From NCBI RefSeq assembly GCF_035046485.1, contig NC_085137.1, positions 348,543,139 to 348,607,138 of the forward strand: a DNA stretch of 64,000 nt, written 5' to 3'. Below, piece by piece: positions 45,132-55,763 of the stretch. Each line of letters opens with the position of its first letter. Position 1 is the stretch's first letter. The notes under the pieces were generated by a model. It was given only the letters and a program-made list of their open reading frames with translations. It made no database searches and had not been told where the DNA came from. The position numbers were made by a program, and so were the translations under genes. The stretch is from Aedes albopictus. Its lineage: Eukaryota; Arthropoda; Insecta; Diptera; Culicidae.

Positions 45132-47899
45132 AGGGAGTAAGATCCTACCACATTTCCAGTAAATCCCGCATATCTTCCATCCGTGCTGTTCTAGCGATGA
45201 CTATGGTTTTCGTTTGGCTGATACGGATCATACATTGTTCAAGCCGATGATGATTGGTCACGAAACTGAAACCGCCAGGTGAACGTATAGAGACGGTCTA
45301 GACTTGATTGATCTGTCCGATTCCAGTCCAGTTCTGAGTTCATGTAACGAAATCGACGCCTTTTGCTAAACTGTTCCGCCTTAATTTATCTGCTGCTTCG
45401 TCACCATGCCGCCGGCCGTCGGTTCGGAAGTAAATTAAAAATCGGTAATTTTTTGCCGGTTTATGTAACCTTGATCGTGAAATGGTCAAAAACTGCGTTC
45501 ATATATATGTATACATATTTACTAGGACTGACTAGGATGCGATGAATAAGCAGCGCCTTACCGCCCAAAATGGAGTGGAATGTATATAGGCACTTATCAG
45601 GTGAGCGCGTGGCCACTTTTTGCGTATCTCTACCTCGCTCAGATAGGACTATTGTTGTATGGTACTGATAAGATACCTTGCAGTTGGTTTATATGGTATG
45701 ATGAAATGCAGAAACCAGATTTACCTTTCGAACAGGGTCTGATTCAATTAGTCGAAAAACACCGTGTGCAATCAATTTGGGGGGCACACATACTTAATGT
45801 TATCGTTATAAAACAACGTTTAGATAATTTCTTTGGACTTCTTTTGGACAATCATCGCAATGTTGCAAGTAATCATAAGCAAGCATCTTAAACTGCAGGA
45901 TCTAATAATGATTACAAGTTTTCCATGCATATTTTTAATGCTGTTATGAAATTCTTGAAAAATAAATATGTCACATAATTTTATTAGATGCACATACCTC
46001 CTTCCAAGTGTAAGATCAAAATTATTGAACTAAACTTCACCCATTTGTTCAACACTGGCCAACCAATGTGTTTTCAATTTTCTGTTACCATTTACTAGCT
46101 TCAAATTGTTGATTCTTTTCGACTGCCGACCCACGGGCCAGGTAAGGTCAAACTTGTGATGCAATAAGGTGCCGACTGAGGCGAGACCAATCTCTCTATT
46201 CGCGCGAAATCCCCGACCAATGTTTTTATGTCTACCTATCATTCATCGTCGTCCATTCTCCAATCAATATGCCTGTCGTACGTACGTATATGGAAGCGTG
46301 GCCGAAGTGGCAACTTTTTGCGTCGTTTGCGTCCCAAACACGTGTGAAGAAGCATATTGGGAGGGGCAACGTAGGGAATATTCCGAATCTAAAAATATTC
46401 GCTTCATCTCAAGAAGACGTCTGGTTGATAATGAATATCGGTGGCGATTCTAATCGAGAGGAAATTCTATTTGCCAAACAAATCAGCTCTGATTGTTGCA
46501 GTTTTCTAACTGATGTGGTTGAGACAATCAGAAACAACTTTCTTGGGGAATTTGTTTGATCGCCGCATCCTGAGGTTATGTCAAGCTACTATTCAGCTAC
46601 TGTTAATTCAGGGATATATTACACAATCTGTACATCTTGGAATCACGAAAGCACAACCTTTTGATATTGCGTGCTACTTTCTGCCGATGATCAAATTTCA
46701 TCATGATAGGTGCCGTGAGAAAACTGTCTACGTGACTTCTGGCAGCGACGGTTCCGCGTAAATACATGTATGTTTGTTTTGCAATGGTTGCAAATTTCCA
46801 GGAGATTTGATTTCCCCCTATGGCAATAGGGTTCTAACGATCGTATGTGTAGTGTGAAATTTGTTGATAAACTTCGACATTACTTTAGCCATGGATTAGT
46901 TGAATTGACAACGATGGCTCTCACGATAGCTCTCAATGGCTTAAAATGCAAGTCATTCAATATCTTTCGATGTAGTCACAATAATTGTTGATGTAGAGCA
47001 TCTAAAATTCAATATCATTTAGAAATGGATCAATTCAATAGACCTTAGCCACGCATCCAAAACATGTAGTTAACAGTGCGTCTTCAGTTCATTTAACTCA
47101 ATCAGGCCATCTCAGATACTTAGGAACATGATCGAGAAACCTACTCCATCCTGATAGATGTATTATTGGTTTTCATTGCTAACAGAAGTTTTTCATGTTT
47201 CTTTAGTTTTTGTCCATCTAAGGTTCAATTAGGTCATCAAATATTCTCGGGAATAGTTATGAGAGACTCATACCGGAAGGGAATGATCTACCTGATGGTT
47301 TGTTGTAGCAGGATAAGCTAAATTTACTGGAAACCTTCGGAAGACAACACGATGGTTGTTATCTCGTGACAAAGTCTGGCCACCCCACGAACATTTGCCC
47401 AGAAACCAGTTCATTTAGCTTCCTTAGGCCACCCCTCCCAATATCCCAAGTATCATGTAATTTGAATATATTTAGTTATATAGTTGACCAATTACCTGAT
47501 TTAACCTGAAAGAATAAATATTATGATTATGATACATAGAATGTTAATTGACTTACATTACAATTACAACTTTATTTACCTGAACAGCGCGGTAACAAAT
47601 TGTTATTTTATTAAAGTTGAAATTAAAATCAAGCAAATACTACGGAAACAAACGGTATATTAAGTAATAAAAAAAAAACAAAATACATAAATAAAACAAA
47701 ACACATTAATTTTCCTATTTTCCTGCATTTAAACCAAGCTGGAAAATTACGAAATCAAAATTGGTTATGGTAGATCTTACGCCGTAACGCACCATTGTAA
47801 GGTGATTTACACTCACAGGAGTTCCACGAGTTCCACATAAACAAAAACATGTTTTTGCGTTCGCTTTCTGTTTATAGAACTTAAGGACTGACTTTCAAC
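45132..47899. other. Intronic stretch without recognised gene
   Basis: The first about 230 bp continue the host RTE-like debris interrupted by the R1 insertion. Beyond it are AT-rich sequences with several small open frames (45580-45891 +, 46269-46559 +) that show no homology I can name. No bounded element was seen. Confidence 0.35.
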
Positions 47900-48112
47900 T
47901 ACACACTTAAAAAATATTCGCAGCTTTTCGCGCACAGCCGACTACTCAGCAAACTCACAAACTGATATCTCAGTAAAAAGCAATAAAGCCAATAAACTGC
48001 CAAAGTTGCTGAGATCCCAATAATAATGTTGTTTGCCGAGCACTCGGCTGTGCGGATCTCGGCGAAAGTTAGAGAAAATGCTGAGATCCCGGTAGTCGAA
48101 ATTAAGTGTGTA
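47900..48112. mobile_element. CACACTTAA MITE with GCTGAGATC word
   Basis: TA|CACACTTAAAAAATATTCGC at the left and GTCGAAATTAAGTGTG|TA at the right, 209 bp. GCTGAGATCCC / CTCGGC words are repeated inside. It shares termini with the elements at 37072 and 61662. Confidence 0.8.
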
Positions 48113-48287
48113 GGTCATTCCAGATACTGAGGAGTTCTGTCGAGGAATTCATTTGATGTGGTAATATTGGTTTCTGTAGCCAACTATTATACTTTTTTGT
48201 GTATAACGTTGAACTTTTCGTCATCGAAATCATCGTCATCATCAAACATTTGAAAACAGTTTTTTCGTTCAAAACAAAAGTTTTTGC

Positions 48288-48346
48288 TATGAAAATATAT
48301 TCACTGTACTCCACATGAGGAATATAATGCAGTGAATATATTTTCA
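48288..48346. repeat. Hairpin, 19-bp perfect stem
   Basis: CTATGAAAATATATTCACTG near 48287 is mirrored by CAGTGAATATATTTTCATG near 48326, with a loop of about 24 nt. Precursor-microRNA-like in size, but the arms are AT-rich and it is more probably a MITE remnant. Confidence 0.45.
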
Positions 48347-49590
48347 TGATCCTTGTTTTGATTTGCAGCGAGAAAACTGCTTTTTATTTTCCGAAATATG
48401 ATGACGGATGCTTGAGCCATAAATAGCTCTAATTGTTAATCATCTACAAGTCTATGAAATCAAGGCTTGAATTCATTCAGGTCGTCAAAATTGCCGCAAT
48501 ATTCGTTGATTATACATCAACATTATCTACATTTTCAAGTATTGATGCGAAAAAGAGTGATAATTAATTCGATTTATCCATGTTCTGTAATGACAGACTC
48601 GGACAATCTTTCGGAGTATACAAGAATCATAAAGATTGGCAAATAGGCAACAGATGTTCTGAAGAAAGCTGTAATAATAATGTGTGAGGTTAATAAGCGA
48701 ATTTGTGTTTCATACCATTTATAAAACACAAACGTTAATGTAGACTACGATAATTAGGAAGTATTGAATCAATGTTAATTTTTTTCGCCAATTGACTTGA
48801 ATAGCTGAGCTGCATAGTGTCGGTAGCAGTTGTCCCAGCTTGTCAAGTACAAAACTATTGACCGCCTGTACTGGGTGTAAGAGGTCACTAAACATGTGAC
48901 CCCGAGTTCATGGTGCAATGCGTCTATATGCTTACCGTGCGAAGGAATGAAAGAATTGAAGATTTCATTATAACTCCACCACAATCGGACTATATAAAAT
49001 ATCAGGGTACCCTCCATAGTATTACGTCCTTACTGCCCTAATCAGAGCAGTGGACCCTGTGATTGCCATCTTTTTGGTTTCGTTTGATGCATGTTACACA
49101 GTGTAATCTGTGTGTTTTCCCAATTGTCGCTTTTCGATTGATACCGATTTGGTATAGCCAAAAGTTCAGATAAAAGAGTACTTTATAAGCTAAACAGCTT
49201 GTTCGAGGTTGCTCATTAGCCTTCTAAGCAGCTTTATTTTTAAGTAATTTTCGAACTAGAAAGTTCACATAAGCACGCTGGATAGCCTTCTAAGCAGCTT
49301 CTGACAGAACTATGACAAAATTCATGCAGAAACAAAAATGTGTTTTTCAGAATCACAACCCTGTTGGTGGGTTTGTGATTCATGTTTGAAAATTGCTTCT
49401 ATTATACTTTCAGATATGTTGTTGCTATGAAGATTTGATCTAGATCCTCCTGCGTGATAGCCTGCCGACTTACTGCTGCGCTGCTGAAAACACTTGACAT
49501 ACTCAAGTTAACTTCACTACTGTACAAATGTGCAAAACTAGCTGCCGACAAAAAATCGATTCAAGTCAGACTTTACCTGCTGTTCACTCA
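48347..49590. other. No recognised feature
   Basis: AT-rich intronic sequence. It includes an inverted-word region (AGCCTTCTAAGCAGCTT) at 49220-49300 that is related to 49840-49990. Confidence 0.3.
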
Positions 49591-49597
49591 ATCGCAA

Positions 49598-49672
49598 CTG
49601 TAGTGTTGTGGTAGAGTGTAGGGTTCTCACGCAGCGACTATCGGTTCGAATCTGATGGGTGGCATTTTTTTT
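49598..49672 (+). mobile_element. tRNA-like SINE head
   Basis: A-box-like GTTGTGGTAGAGTGTAGG, B-box-like CGGTTCGAATCTG and a following T-run. The arms do not form a cloverleaf. Confidence 0.5.
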
Positions 49673-49834
49673 GCTCAAGCCTAGTATTCATTGATTTGAT
49701 AAACTTATATTTGTCTTTTATTCGTGTATGCTTAAAAAGTTTTTTTCTGTAAAAAAATAAATTTAATCTTCATTGAAACACTATGCTACTGAACTGAACT
49801 TCTATGAACTTGAAAGTTCCGATAAAGTTCCGAG

Positions 49835-49990
49835 TAGCATCTTAAGCAGCTTTAAAGTTCCGCGAAGTTCAGGTAAAGTTCCGAATGGAACTTTCTGGCT
49901 GCTTAAGAGGCTAACAATGAGCCTTGCCGGAACTTGTGACTGAAGTTCCAGAAAGGCTCATCGTTAGCCTCTTAAGCAGCCAGAAAGTTC
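49835..49990. repeat. Inverted repeat (GGCTGCTTAAGAGGCTAAC)
   Basis: GGCTGCTTAAGAGGCTAAC at about 49899 is answered by GTTAGCCTCTTAAGCAGCC at about 49964. AAAGTTCC(G) is repeated five or more times. A small foldback element or hairpin cluster. Confidence 0.55.
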
Positions 49991-50627
49991 CAATGTGCAT
50001 TTTATCATGGGAAGCTTTTGGTTACTTGGGATATCGTTGCTGATTTAGTTTGTCAGTAAATGGTCAGCGTAGAAGAAGGAGTTTCACAGGTCTTTCAGGG
50101 CATTCGCGATATTTCAGAATGGTTTAGAGAGCTTGACAAGCTCTCAGGTACTTTCTAGTTGAGCATCAAGGGAGTGGGGGGGGGAGGTTTGTCATGTAGT
50201 TCAGATGCGCTTTCTGAGGCTTCTGAGGGGTTTTAGTGGGCTCGTTGATTCGCTTGTTAAACGAATCCAAATCAATTTAATCAACATTCACTTTTTATTA
50301 CGTGTAAGGTTTAAGTTTTGTTATATCAAATAATCGTGATTACTTTGTTATAACTAATCAAAAAATGAGCCCTCTCTTGGATGATTTTTTTGGCAATGAA
50401 TTTGAAGAGTCTAGAATCGTATCGTGCGTGATAAATCTAAACTATGAGTTTTGGAGGATTAGAATTTTTACCAACACCGTTTCAGAGGCATTTAAAGGTG
50501 TTTCAGTAGGTATTTCAGGCTCTTCCAGAAGTATTCCGAGGCATTGTTGGACGTTTAATTAGGTTTCAAAGGGACTTTACGGAGCTACATTGTCGTAGGG
50601 TTTCAGTTGGGCTCCAGGGGGAATTTT

Positions 50628-50850
50628 TTTAAAAAAGACCAAAAAAAAAGACAATTACACCGTTTTCGACCTTGCGACCTCTACAGACTGAACAATACTA
50701 ATGTTTGACAACGGACAACACATATAACACCCAGTGGCCCAGTGAAGAATTTTTCGTTCCCCGACTGGAGCGGGAATCGAACCCACACTCCGAGGCTTAC
50801 GAGACACCTAAACGACTGAAACCGCTAACCGCTCGGCCACGAAGCCCACA
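50628..50850 (-). mobile_element. tRNA-derived SINE
   Basis: On the minus strand: GGCTTCGTGGCCGAGCGGTT (A-box), about 50 bp later GGGTTCGATTCCCGC (B-box), then a body and a poly-A/T-rich 3' end (50625-50655). The head resembles tRNA-Ser-type class II but lacks the acceptor pairing. It inserted in the minisatellite. A different family from the Feilai-like copy. Confidence 0.65.
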
Positions 50851-51187
50851 GAAGGTTTCAGAAGCTTTTCAGAAGGGTTTCAAAGCGGTTTATTAGCACT
50901 CATATGAAATTCAGTGGGAATTTCAGGGGGCTTTCAGTGGTGTTTCAGGAGGTTTCAAATTGATTTTACTGAGCTACAGTGTCGTAGGGTTTCAGATGGC
51001 CTTCAGGGGGATTCCAGGGAGGTTTCAGAAGCTTTTCAGAAGGGTTTCAAAGCGGTTTATTAGCTTTCATATGAAATTCAGGGGGAAATTCTGGGGGCTT
51101 TCAGTGGCGTTTCAGGATGTTTCAAAGTGGCTTCGGGGGCTTGATCTTCGTCGGAGCTCAGGTAACCTTCAGGGATTTCAGAGAGGT

Positions 51188-51867
51188 TGTTACGTTTGTA
51201 AATTGCTGTAAGCATTTTGTCAGTTAATTTTCTATTTTATACTGTGGTTTGTACATCCGTCCCCGAATTTTAATGTGCATTTGTAGCGCTCCAAACATTT
51301 CAGGAGCCAACCAGTGCAAAACACGCAAGCCGTCCCCTAACACGGACATCAAATTGTAGACGGTCTTGTGTTGTTGCCCGAATCGGGATGCCCCCTTAGG
51401 ATTAGAAATTCCTAGATCAATACAAGCTATGAATGCCGCAACAGATTCTGCGAACTAAAAGGCGAACTGCCAGAAAAAATACGATTACAGGATTGACTGA
51501 TGGACCAAGAACAAAAATGAAACCTCGTCATCCTGGGTTCGGACTTAGTTATCTATTTGGATAACTGGGCACAATTTATGTTATGTTTTGCATGTTTGTG
51601 TTTTGTGCATTTGTAATGTTCCATTTTATTTTGCGTATCTAAGTTCCCAGACGTGGGGCCCGATACGGAAAATAAAATGTGCATTTGTAAGGTTCCAATG
51701 TATTCGTTATATTTTACTTTTCGTATCCTACTAGCTTCAAAATATGGGGCTCGATGCGGATAATAAAATGCGCATTTGTAGGGTTCTTTTAGCAGTTCTC
51801 TACATTGTGGTACCCATCGGGAGCACAATGCATTTGTAGTGTTTCGCAAAACTTTTTTTCCGTTACA
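51188..51867 (+). repeat. 5' LTR
   Basis: 680 bp, TG...CA. Contains about six copies of a GYGCATTTGTARGGTTCC word and GTGGGGCCCGATACGG-type blocks at irregular spacing, resembling diverged copies of the sequence downstream of the LTR. Confidence 0.9.
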
Positions 51868-51937
51868 TTGGCGCCCAACGTGGGGCCTTGCGCATTTATG
51901 AGGTTCCAATGTACTATTCGTTACATTGGCGCCCAAC
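51868..51937 (+). promoter_or_regulatory. Duplicated primer-binding-site region
   Basis: TTGGCGCCCAACGTGGGGC directly follows the LTR, a standard primer-binding site in insect LTR elements. CGTTACATTGGCGCCCAAC (51861-51879) is repeated at 51919-51937, so the LTR end plus primer site is duplicated with a 58-bp period. Function of the second copy is unknown. Confidence 0.7.
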
Positions 51938-52148
51938 TAAAAAACCCACGTTTATGTTATAGTTTATTGTTTCTTTGTTGATCCATCTGGTTTCGGTTAG
52001 GTAAACTTAGAGTAGATCAGATATGAGCGTCCGCAACAGTAAAGATAGATGAAGATTAAATGCTTGGTTGATGGCAGTTCTTTGGCCGTTGGTTAATGGC
52101 GTTAGATCATACCCTTTGCCAGGATTCGCTGGCGTTATTAGTTTTAAG

Positions 52149-52270
52149 TTAGCCTGGCGGCAATTAGTGTTAGCCTGGTGGCAATTAGTTTAAGGTTAGC
52201 CTGGTGGCAATTTAACTCGCGGAGTTATCTGGTAAGCGTTTGGCTTACGTATTTTAGTTAGTCTGGTGAC
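52149..52270 (+). repeat. Tandem TTAGCCTGGYGGCAATTA repeat
   Basis: Three near-exact copies at 52149-52212 with a fourth decayed (TTAGTCTGGTGACACC). They lie in the leader of the LTR element. Confidence 0.8.
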
Positions 52271-52335
52271 ACCAAATGAAATGATCATCGCTGCCATCAA
52301 CCGACCACTTGAAAGAATGGTAAATAGGAATGTTT

Positions 52336-52414
52336 AAGAATTTTTCAAGAATCACGATTTCGATTCTTGAAAAATTCTTCCGCTGTTGCTGGTGTTGTGT
52401 TACGTTTGTAAATT
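52336..52414 (+). repeat. Perfect hairpin 1 plus LTR-start copy
   Basis: AAGAATTTTTCAAGAATC pairs perfectly with GATTCTTGAAAAATTCTT (8-nt loop, stem 18 bp). 18 nt later is TGTTACGTTTGTAAATT, identical to the LTR start. Confidence 0.9.
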
Positions 52415-52440
52415 AGTTGTGACGTATGTAATATAGTTTT

Positions 52441-52520
52441 AAGAATTTTCCATGAATTGGAGAATGCAATTCATGGAAAATTCTTCGGTTGTAGCATGGA
52501 GTGTGTTACGTTTGTAAATT
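52441..52520 (+). repeat. Perfect hairpin 2 plus LTR start
   Basis: AAGAATTTTCCATGAATTG pairs perfectly with CAATTCATGGAAAATTCTT (7-nt loop, stem 19 bp). 18 nt later the 3' LTR begins with the same TGTTACGTTTGTAAATT. Confidence 0.9.
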
Positions 52521-53183
52521 GCTGTAAGCATTTTGTCAGTTAATTTTCTATTTTATACTGTGGTTTGTACATCCGTCCCCGAATTTTGATGTGCATTTGT
52601 AGCGCTCCAAACATTTCAGGAGCCAACCAGTGCAAAACACGCAAGCCGTCCCCTAACACGGACATCAAATTGTAGACGGTCTTGTGTTGTTGCCCGAATC
52701 GGGATGCCCCCTTAGGATTAGAAATTCCTAGATCAAAACAAGCTATGAATGCCGCAACAGATTCTGCGAACTAAAAGGCGAACTGCCAGAAAAAATACGA
52801 TTACAGGATTGACTGATGGACCAAGAACAAAAATGAAACCTCGTCATCCTGGGTTCGGACTTAGTTATCTATTTGGATAACTGGGCACAATTTATGTTAT
52901 GTTTTGCATGTTTGTGTTTTGTGCATTTGTAATGTTCCATTTTATTTTGCGTATCTAAGTTCCCAGACGTGGGGCCCGATACGGAAAATAAAATGTGCAT
53001 TTGTAAGGTTCCAATGTATTCGTTATATTTTACTTTTCGTATCCCACTAGCTTCAAAATATGGGGCTCGATGCGGATAATAAAATGCGCATTTGTAGGGT
53101 TCTTTTAGCAGTTGTCTACATTGTGGTACCCATCGGGAGCACAATGCATTTGTAGTGTTTCGCAAAACTTTTTTTCCGTTACA
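52504..53183 (+). repeat. 3' LTR
   Basis: 680 bp, nearly identical to the 5' LTR. It directly follows hairpin 2. No clear polypurine tract precedes it (GCATGGAGTG). Confidence 0.9.
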
Positions 53184-53720
53184 AGGTTTCAGGGGTGTCT
53201 CAGGAGGTTTCAGAGAGTTCAACTAGTACTCAGATGAGCTTCATGAGGTTTCAGAGGGACTTTAGGGGGCTTCATCTTCGTAGGTTCTCAGGTGAGCTTC
53301 AGGGGGATTTCAGGCAAGTTTCAGAGGTGTTTTCGGAGATTTCAGAGGAGTTTACTAGCTCTCAGATGAGCTTCAGGCGGATTCTAGAAAAGTTTCAGAG
53401 GCGTTTCAGGAGGGTTTAGACAGAGGGGTTTACTAGCTATCAAATGAGCTTGTAGGGGATATCAGGGGACTTTTAGATGCGTTTCATGGCGTCCCAGGAG
53501 GTTTCAGAACGTTTCAAATGCGTTTCACGAGGTTTCAGAGGGGCGTTAGGGGGCGACATAGGCCTTCAAGTGAGCTTAAGGGATATTGCAGGGGGATTAA
53601 AAGCGTTTCAAGCCATTTCAAAGTGTTTCAGAAGGTTTCTGAGCGGATTACAAGCTCCCAGGTGAGCTTCAGGGATCTTTCAGATGCGTTTCAAAGCGTC
53701 TCGTGAGCGTGCAAACATGA

Positions 53721-54229
53721 ATTTCATTCATTATGCTCCAGTAGATCACTGATTGCGCTTGTAAATCCTATCTGATGGCCTGTACTCCAGCAGGGAGTTT
53801 GAAGTACCTCAGTAAATTTTATTGAAATGAATTCTACCTTGTTGCGGTGTACTCTGCTTAAGCAGAATTTGTCATTAGTTCATTGATTGGTTTAAATTAG
53901 ATAGAGACTTAAATTGACACTTGAAAATAAAAATTATATAAAAATCAAAAACTAAAATAATCATTGTTCAAATCATGTTTTAAGGTTAAACGAAACTGCA
54001 ATTTTCCTGATACACATTCTTTATGAAATCTACTAATGCTTCGCAATTCAGCAAACATCTGCTTGTTTCAGAAAGGCCGTGTTTTGGCATGAGTCCACAA
54101 TTTAATAAAATAAGTTGTTGGAAACATTTTGCTCTACAATACGAAACAGGCATATACATATGTTTATAAGTTCATAAACTCAAAAATGAATTACATAATT
54201 TAGTTAACAATTATCTTTTATTTTTTCAG
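53721..54229 (+). other. cue: End of cue intron 1
   Basis: AT-rich sequence with no repeat seen, ending in a strong polypyrimidine tract and CAG (54221-54229). Confidence 0.5.
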
Positions 54230-55763
54230 ATGCCGTCGTCACAACCGACAGTGGCATCCTGTTCTTCGACAAGAATTGGACACAAATATCTTCAGGAGGA
54301 CACCAATTTCAGCACATTTCGGCGTTCGCTTACGACGAGGTGAAACGGAAAATCTACTTCAGTGATCTCAAGGATCCGAGCTATCGAATCTTTTCGTTGG
54401 ATACGAATCCGGAAGAGGAGTATCACAAAGTAGTGAAACTACTGCCAAAGTCCGACCGGACCGGCTACATCACCGGTTTGGCGTTCGATCACCTCGAGCG
54501 TAAGTTGTACTGGACCGAGAAAGGGACACATTCAGTGTACTCAGTCGAAGTCGATAAGCTGGGGGCCCCGGCGGCGGCGGCGGCGGCGAACGCAACCGAT
54601 GGCCTCATCAACCTTGTCGCCCAGGTTGAAGAAAATCACGACCTGGCAGCTTTGACGATCGACGAATGCCGTAGGCACCTCTACTGGACGAACAGCTACC
54701 TTCAAACGTCCAGTATCGTTCGGGCGGCCATGAATGGCACAGTACTGGACGCCCACAAGGAGGACGTCTACGAGCCGAGGGGCATTTCGGTCGACCATTA
54801 CAACAACCGCATCTACTGGGTGGAGAAAAAGTACGGTCGAGCATTCACTGTCGAAAGCGCCAATCTAGAAGTACAAGACAAACAAACATTCCTCAGGGGT
54901 TCGGATAAAATTCCGACACACGTGTCACTCAACAGCGAATATTTGTACTGGGTAGACCAAGAGGATGGAGAAGTACACGAAACGAAAAAATCCGATTCCA
55001 AAGTGACACAAGTCGTGTACAAAGGCAGTCGTCCATCAGCACTTATAATCCGTTCAAGCCTTTTAGTAGAATATCAGAAAAACAACCCAAGTTGTAAAAC
55101 TGTTGTATCCAGTATCATAGACAACGTTAGGAAAGAATCCAGCGAAGTAATAGAATCATCCCAGGCTGTAACAGCTAAGCCTGAAATGATCACCTGTCTT
55201 AACAAAGGCATCCTGAACCACAACACCAACAGCTGTATCTGTCTACCCGAATATCAGGGTACATTCTGCGAGATTCCAATCTGCAACAATTTCTGCGTCC
55301 ACGGTGAGTGTGTAGTGGGTGCCGACAGCCGACCAACGTGCAAGTGCCATGCCGAATTCGAAGGCGAGCGATGTGATCGCAACAAATGTGATGGATACTG
55401 TTTGAACAGTGGCCGATGTGTGCTCAGCGCCTCGGGTCAGAGGTCTTGTACTTGTTCGAAAAATTTCAGCGGCGCTCGGTGCGAGACCGCTATCTGTACG
55501 TCGGACTACTGCTATAATGGAGAGTGTTTCGTGGAGAATGAAGTTCCCAAGTGCAAATGCAACGTCGGCTATCGAGGGGACCGGTGCGAGGAGTACACGT
55601 GCAACAACTATTGTCTGCACGACGGCAAATGCATTCTAAACAACGACACCATGCTGGTGGAGTGCCGTTGCGGCTCGGAGTACACCGGCAAGCGGTGTGA
55701 AATTCCGAAACGGTTCTGTTCACTCGATAACGGTAACCCAGAGATGCAGCAGTACTGTGAGGG
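54230..55763 (+). CDS. cue: Protein cueball, exon 2 (YWTD and EGF domains)
   Basis: The exon runs from acceptor CAG|A (phase 1, completing Asp) to GG|GTGAGT (phase 2). It encodes residues 25-536. Residues about 25-270 form the LDLR class-B (YWTD) propeller, with KIYFSDLKDP, KLYWTEKG, RHLYWTNSYL, RIYWVEKKYG and YLYWVDQED strands. A Cys-rich region of EGF-like repeats follows (CLNKG...CICLPEYQGTFC, CNNFCVHGEC...CKCHAEFEGERC, CDGYCLNSGRC...CTCSKNFSGARC, then two further). A run of Ala codons (GCG repeat near 54571-54591) makes a short poly-Ala. Type I extracellular receptor module; function by family. Confidence 0.93.

Larger units (their letters stand above)
51184..53187 (+). mobile_element. 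Small non-autonomous LTR retrotransposon
   Basis: AGGT at 51184-51187 and 53184-53187 (4-bp duplication). LTRs 51188-51867 and 52504-53183 are each 680 bp, begin TGTTACG and end CGTTACA, and differ by about four substitutions by eye. The 636-bp interior has a primer-binding-site-like sequence but no gag, pol or env frame, so it must be mobilised in trans. The 4-bp duplication fits a Ty3/gypsy-type integrase (inference). Minus frames of 117-127 codons inside the LTRs are repeats, not genes. Confidence 0.9.
50080..53720 (+). repeat. Degenerate TTTCAGRGG minisatellite (host array)
   Basis: Units of about 10-14 bp built on GTTTCAG(A/G)GG, in places grouped into higher-order units (GCTCTCAGATGAGCTTCAG...). 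The 50.88-51.18 and 53.18-53.70 kb parts are the flanks of the LTR element. A SINE (50628-50850) also interrupts it. Open frames here are by-products of the repeat. Confidence 0.7.
19921..54229 (+). other. cue: cue intron 1 (34.3 kb)
   Basis: Starts GTAAGC and ends TTATTTTTTCAG before exon 2. It consists largely of transposable elements, listed separately. The long LINE segments (30.6-31.5, 34.7-38.35 and 38.36-45.12 kb) are antisense to the host gene, which avoids exposing their poly(A) signals to the cue transcript. The only sense-oriented retroposon with coding capacity is the ORF1-only copy at 40913-42130. Confidence 0.75.

Noticed and set aside
45580..46559. Frames of about 100 codons that could be exons
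   Set aside because: No homology recognised and no matching splice phases. Kept only as an unexplained stretch.
50771..50850. Possible functional tRNA gene on the minus strand
   Set aside because: A- and B-boxes are present but the acceptor stem does not pair, and a SINE body with a tail follows.
51553..53222. Two nearly identical frames of 117-127 codons (minus strand) in the LTRs
   Set aside because: They lie wholly within the LTRs, repeat with the DNA word structure, and show no domain.
53195..53706. Overlapping + frames rich in SE/FQ residues
   Set aside because: Translation of the TTTCAGRGG minisatellite; not a protein gene.
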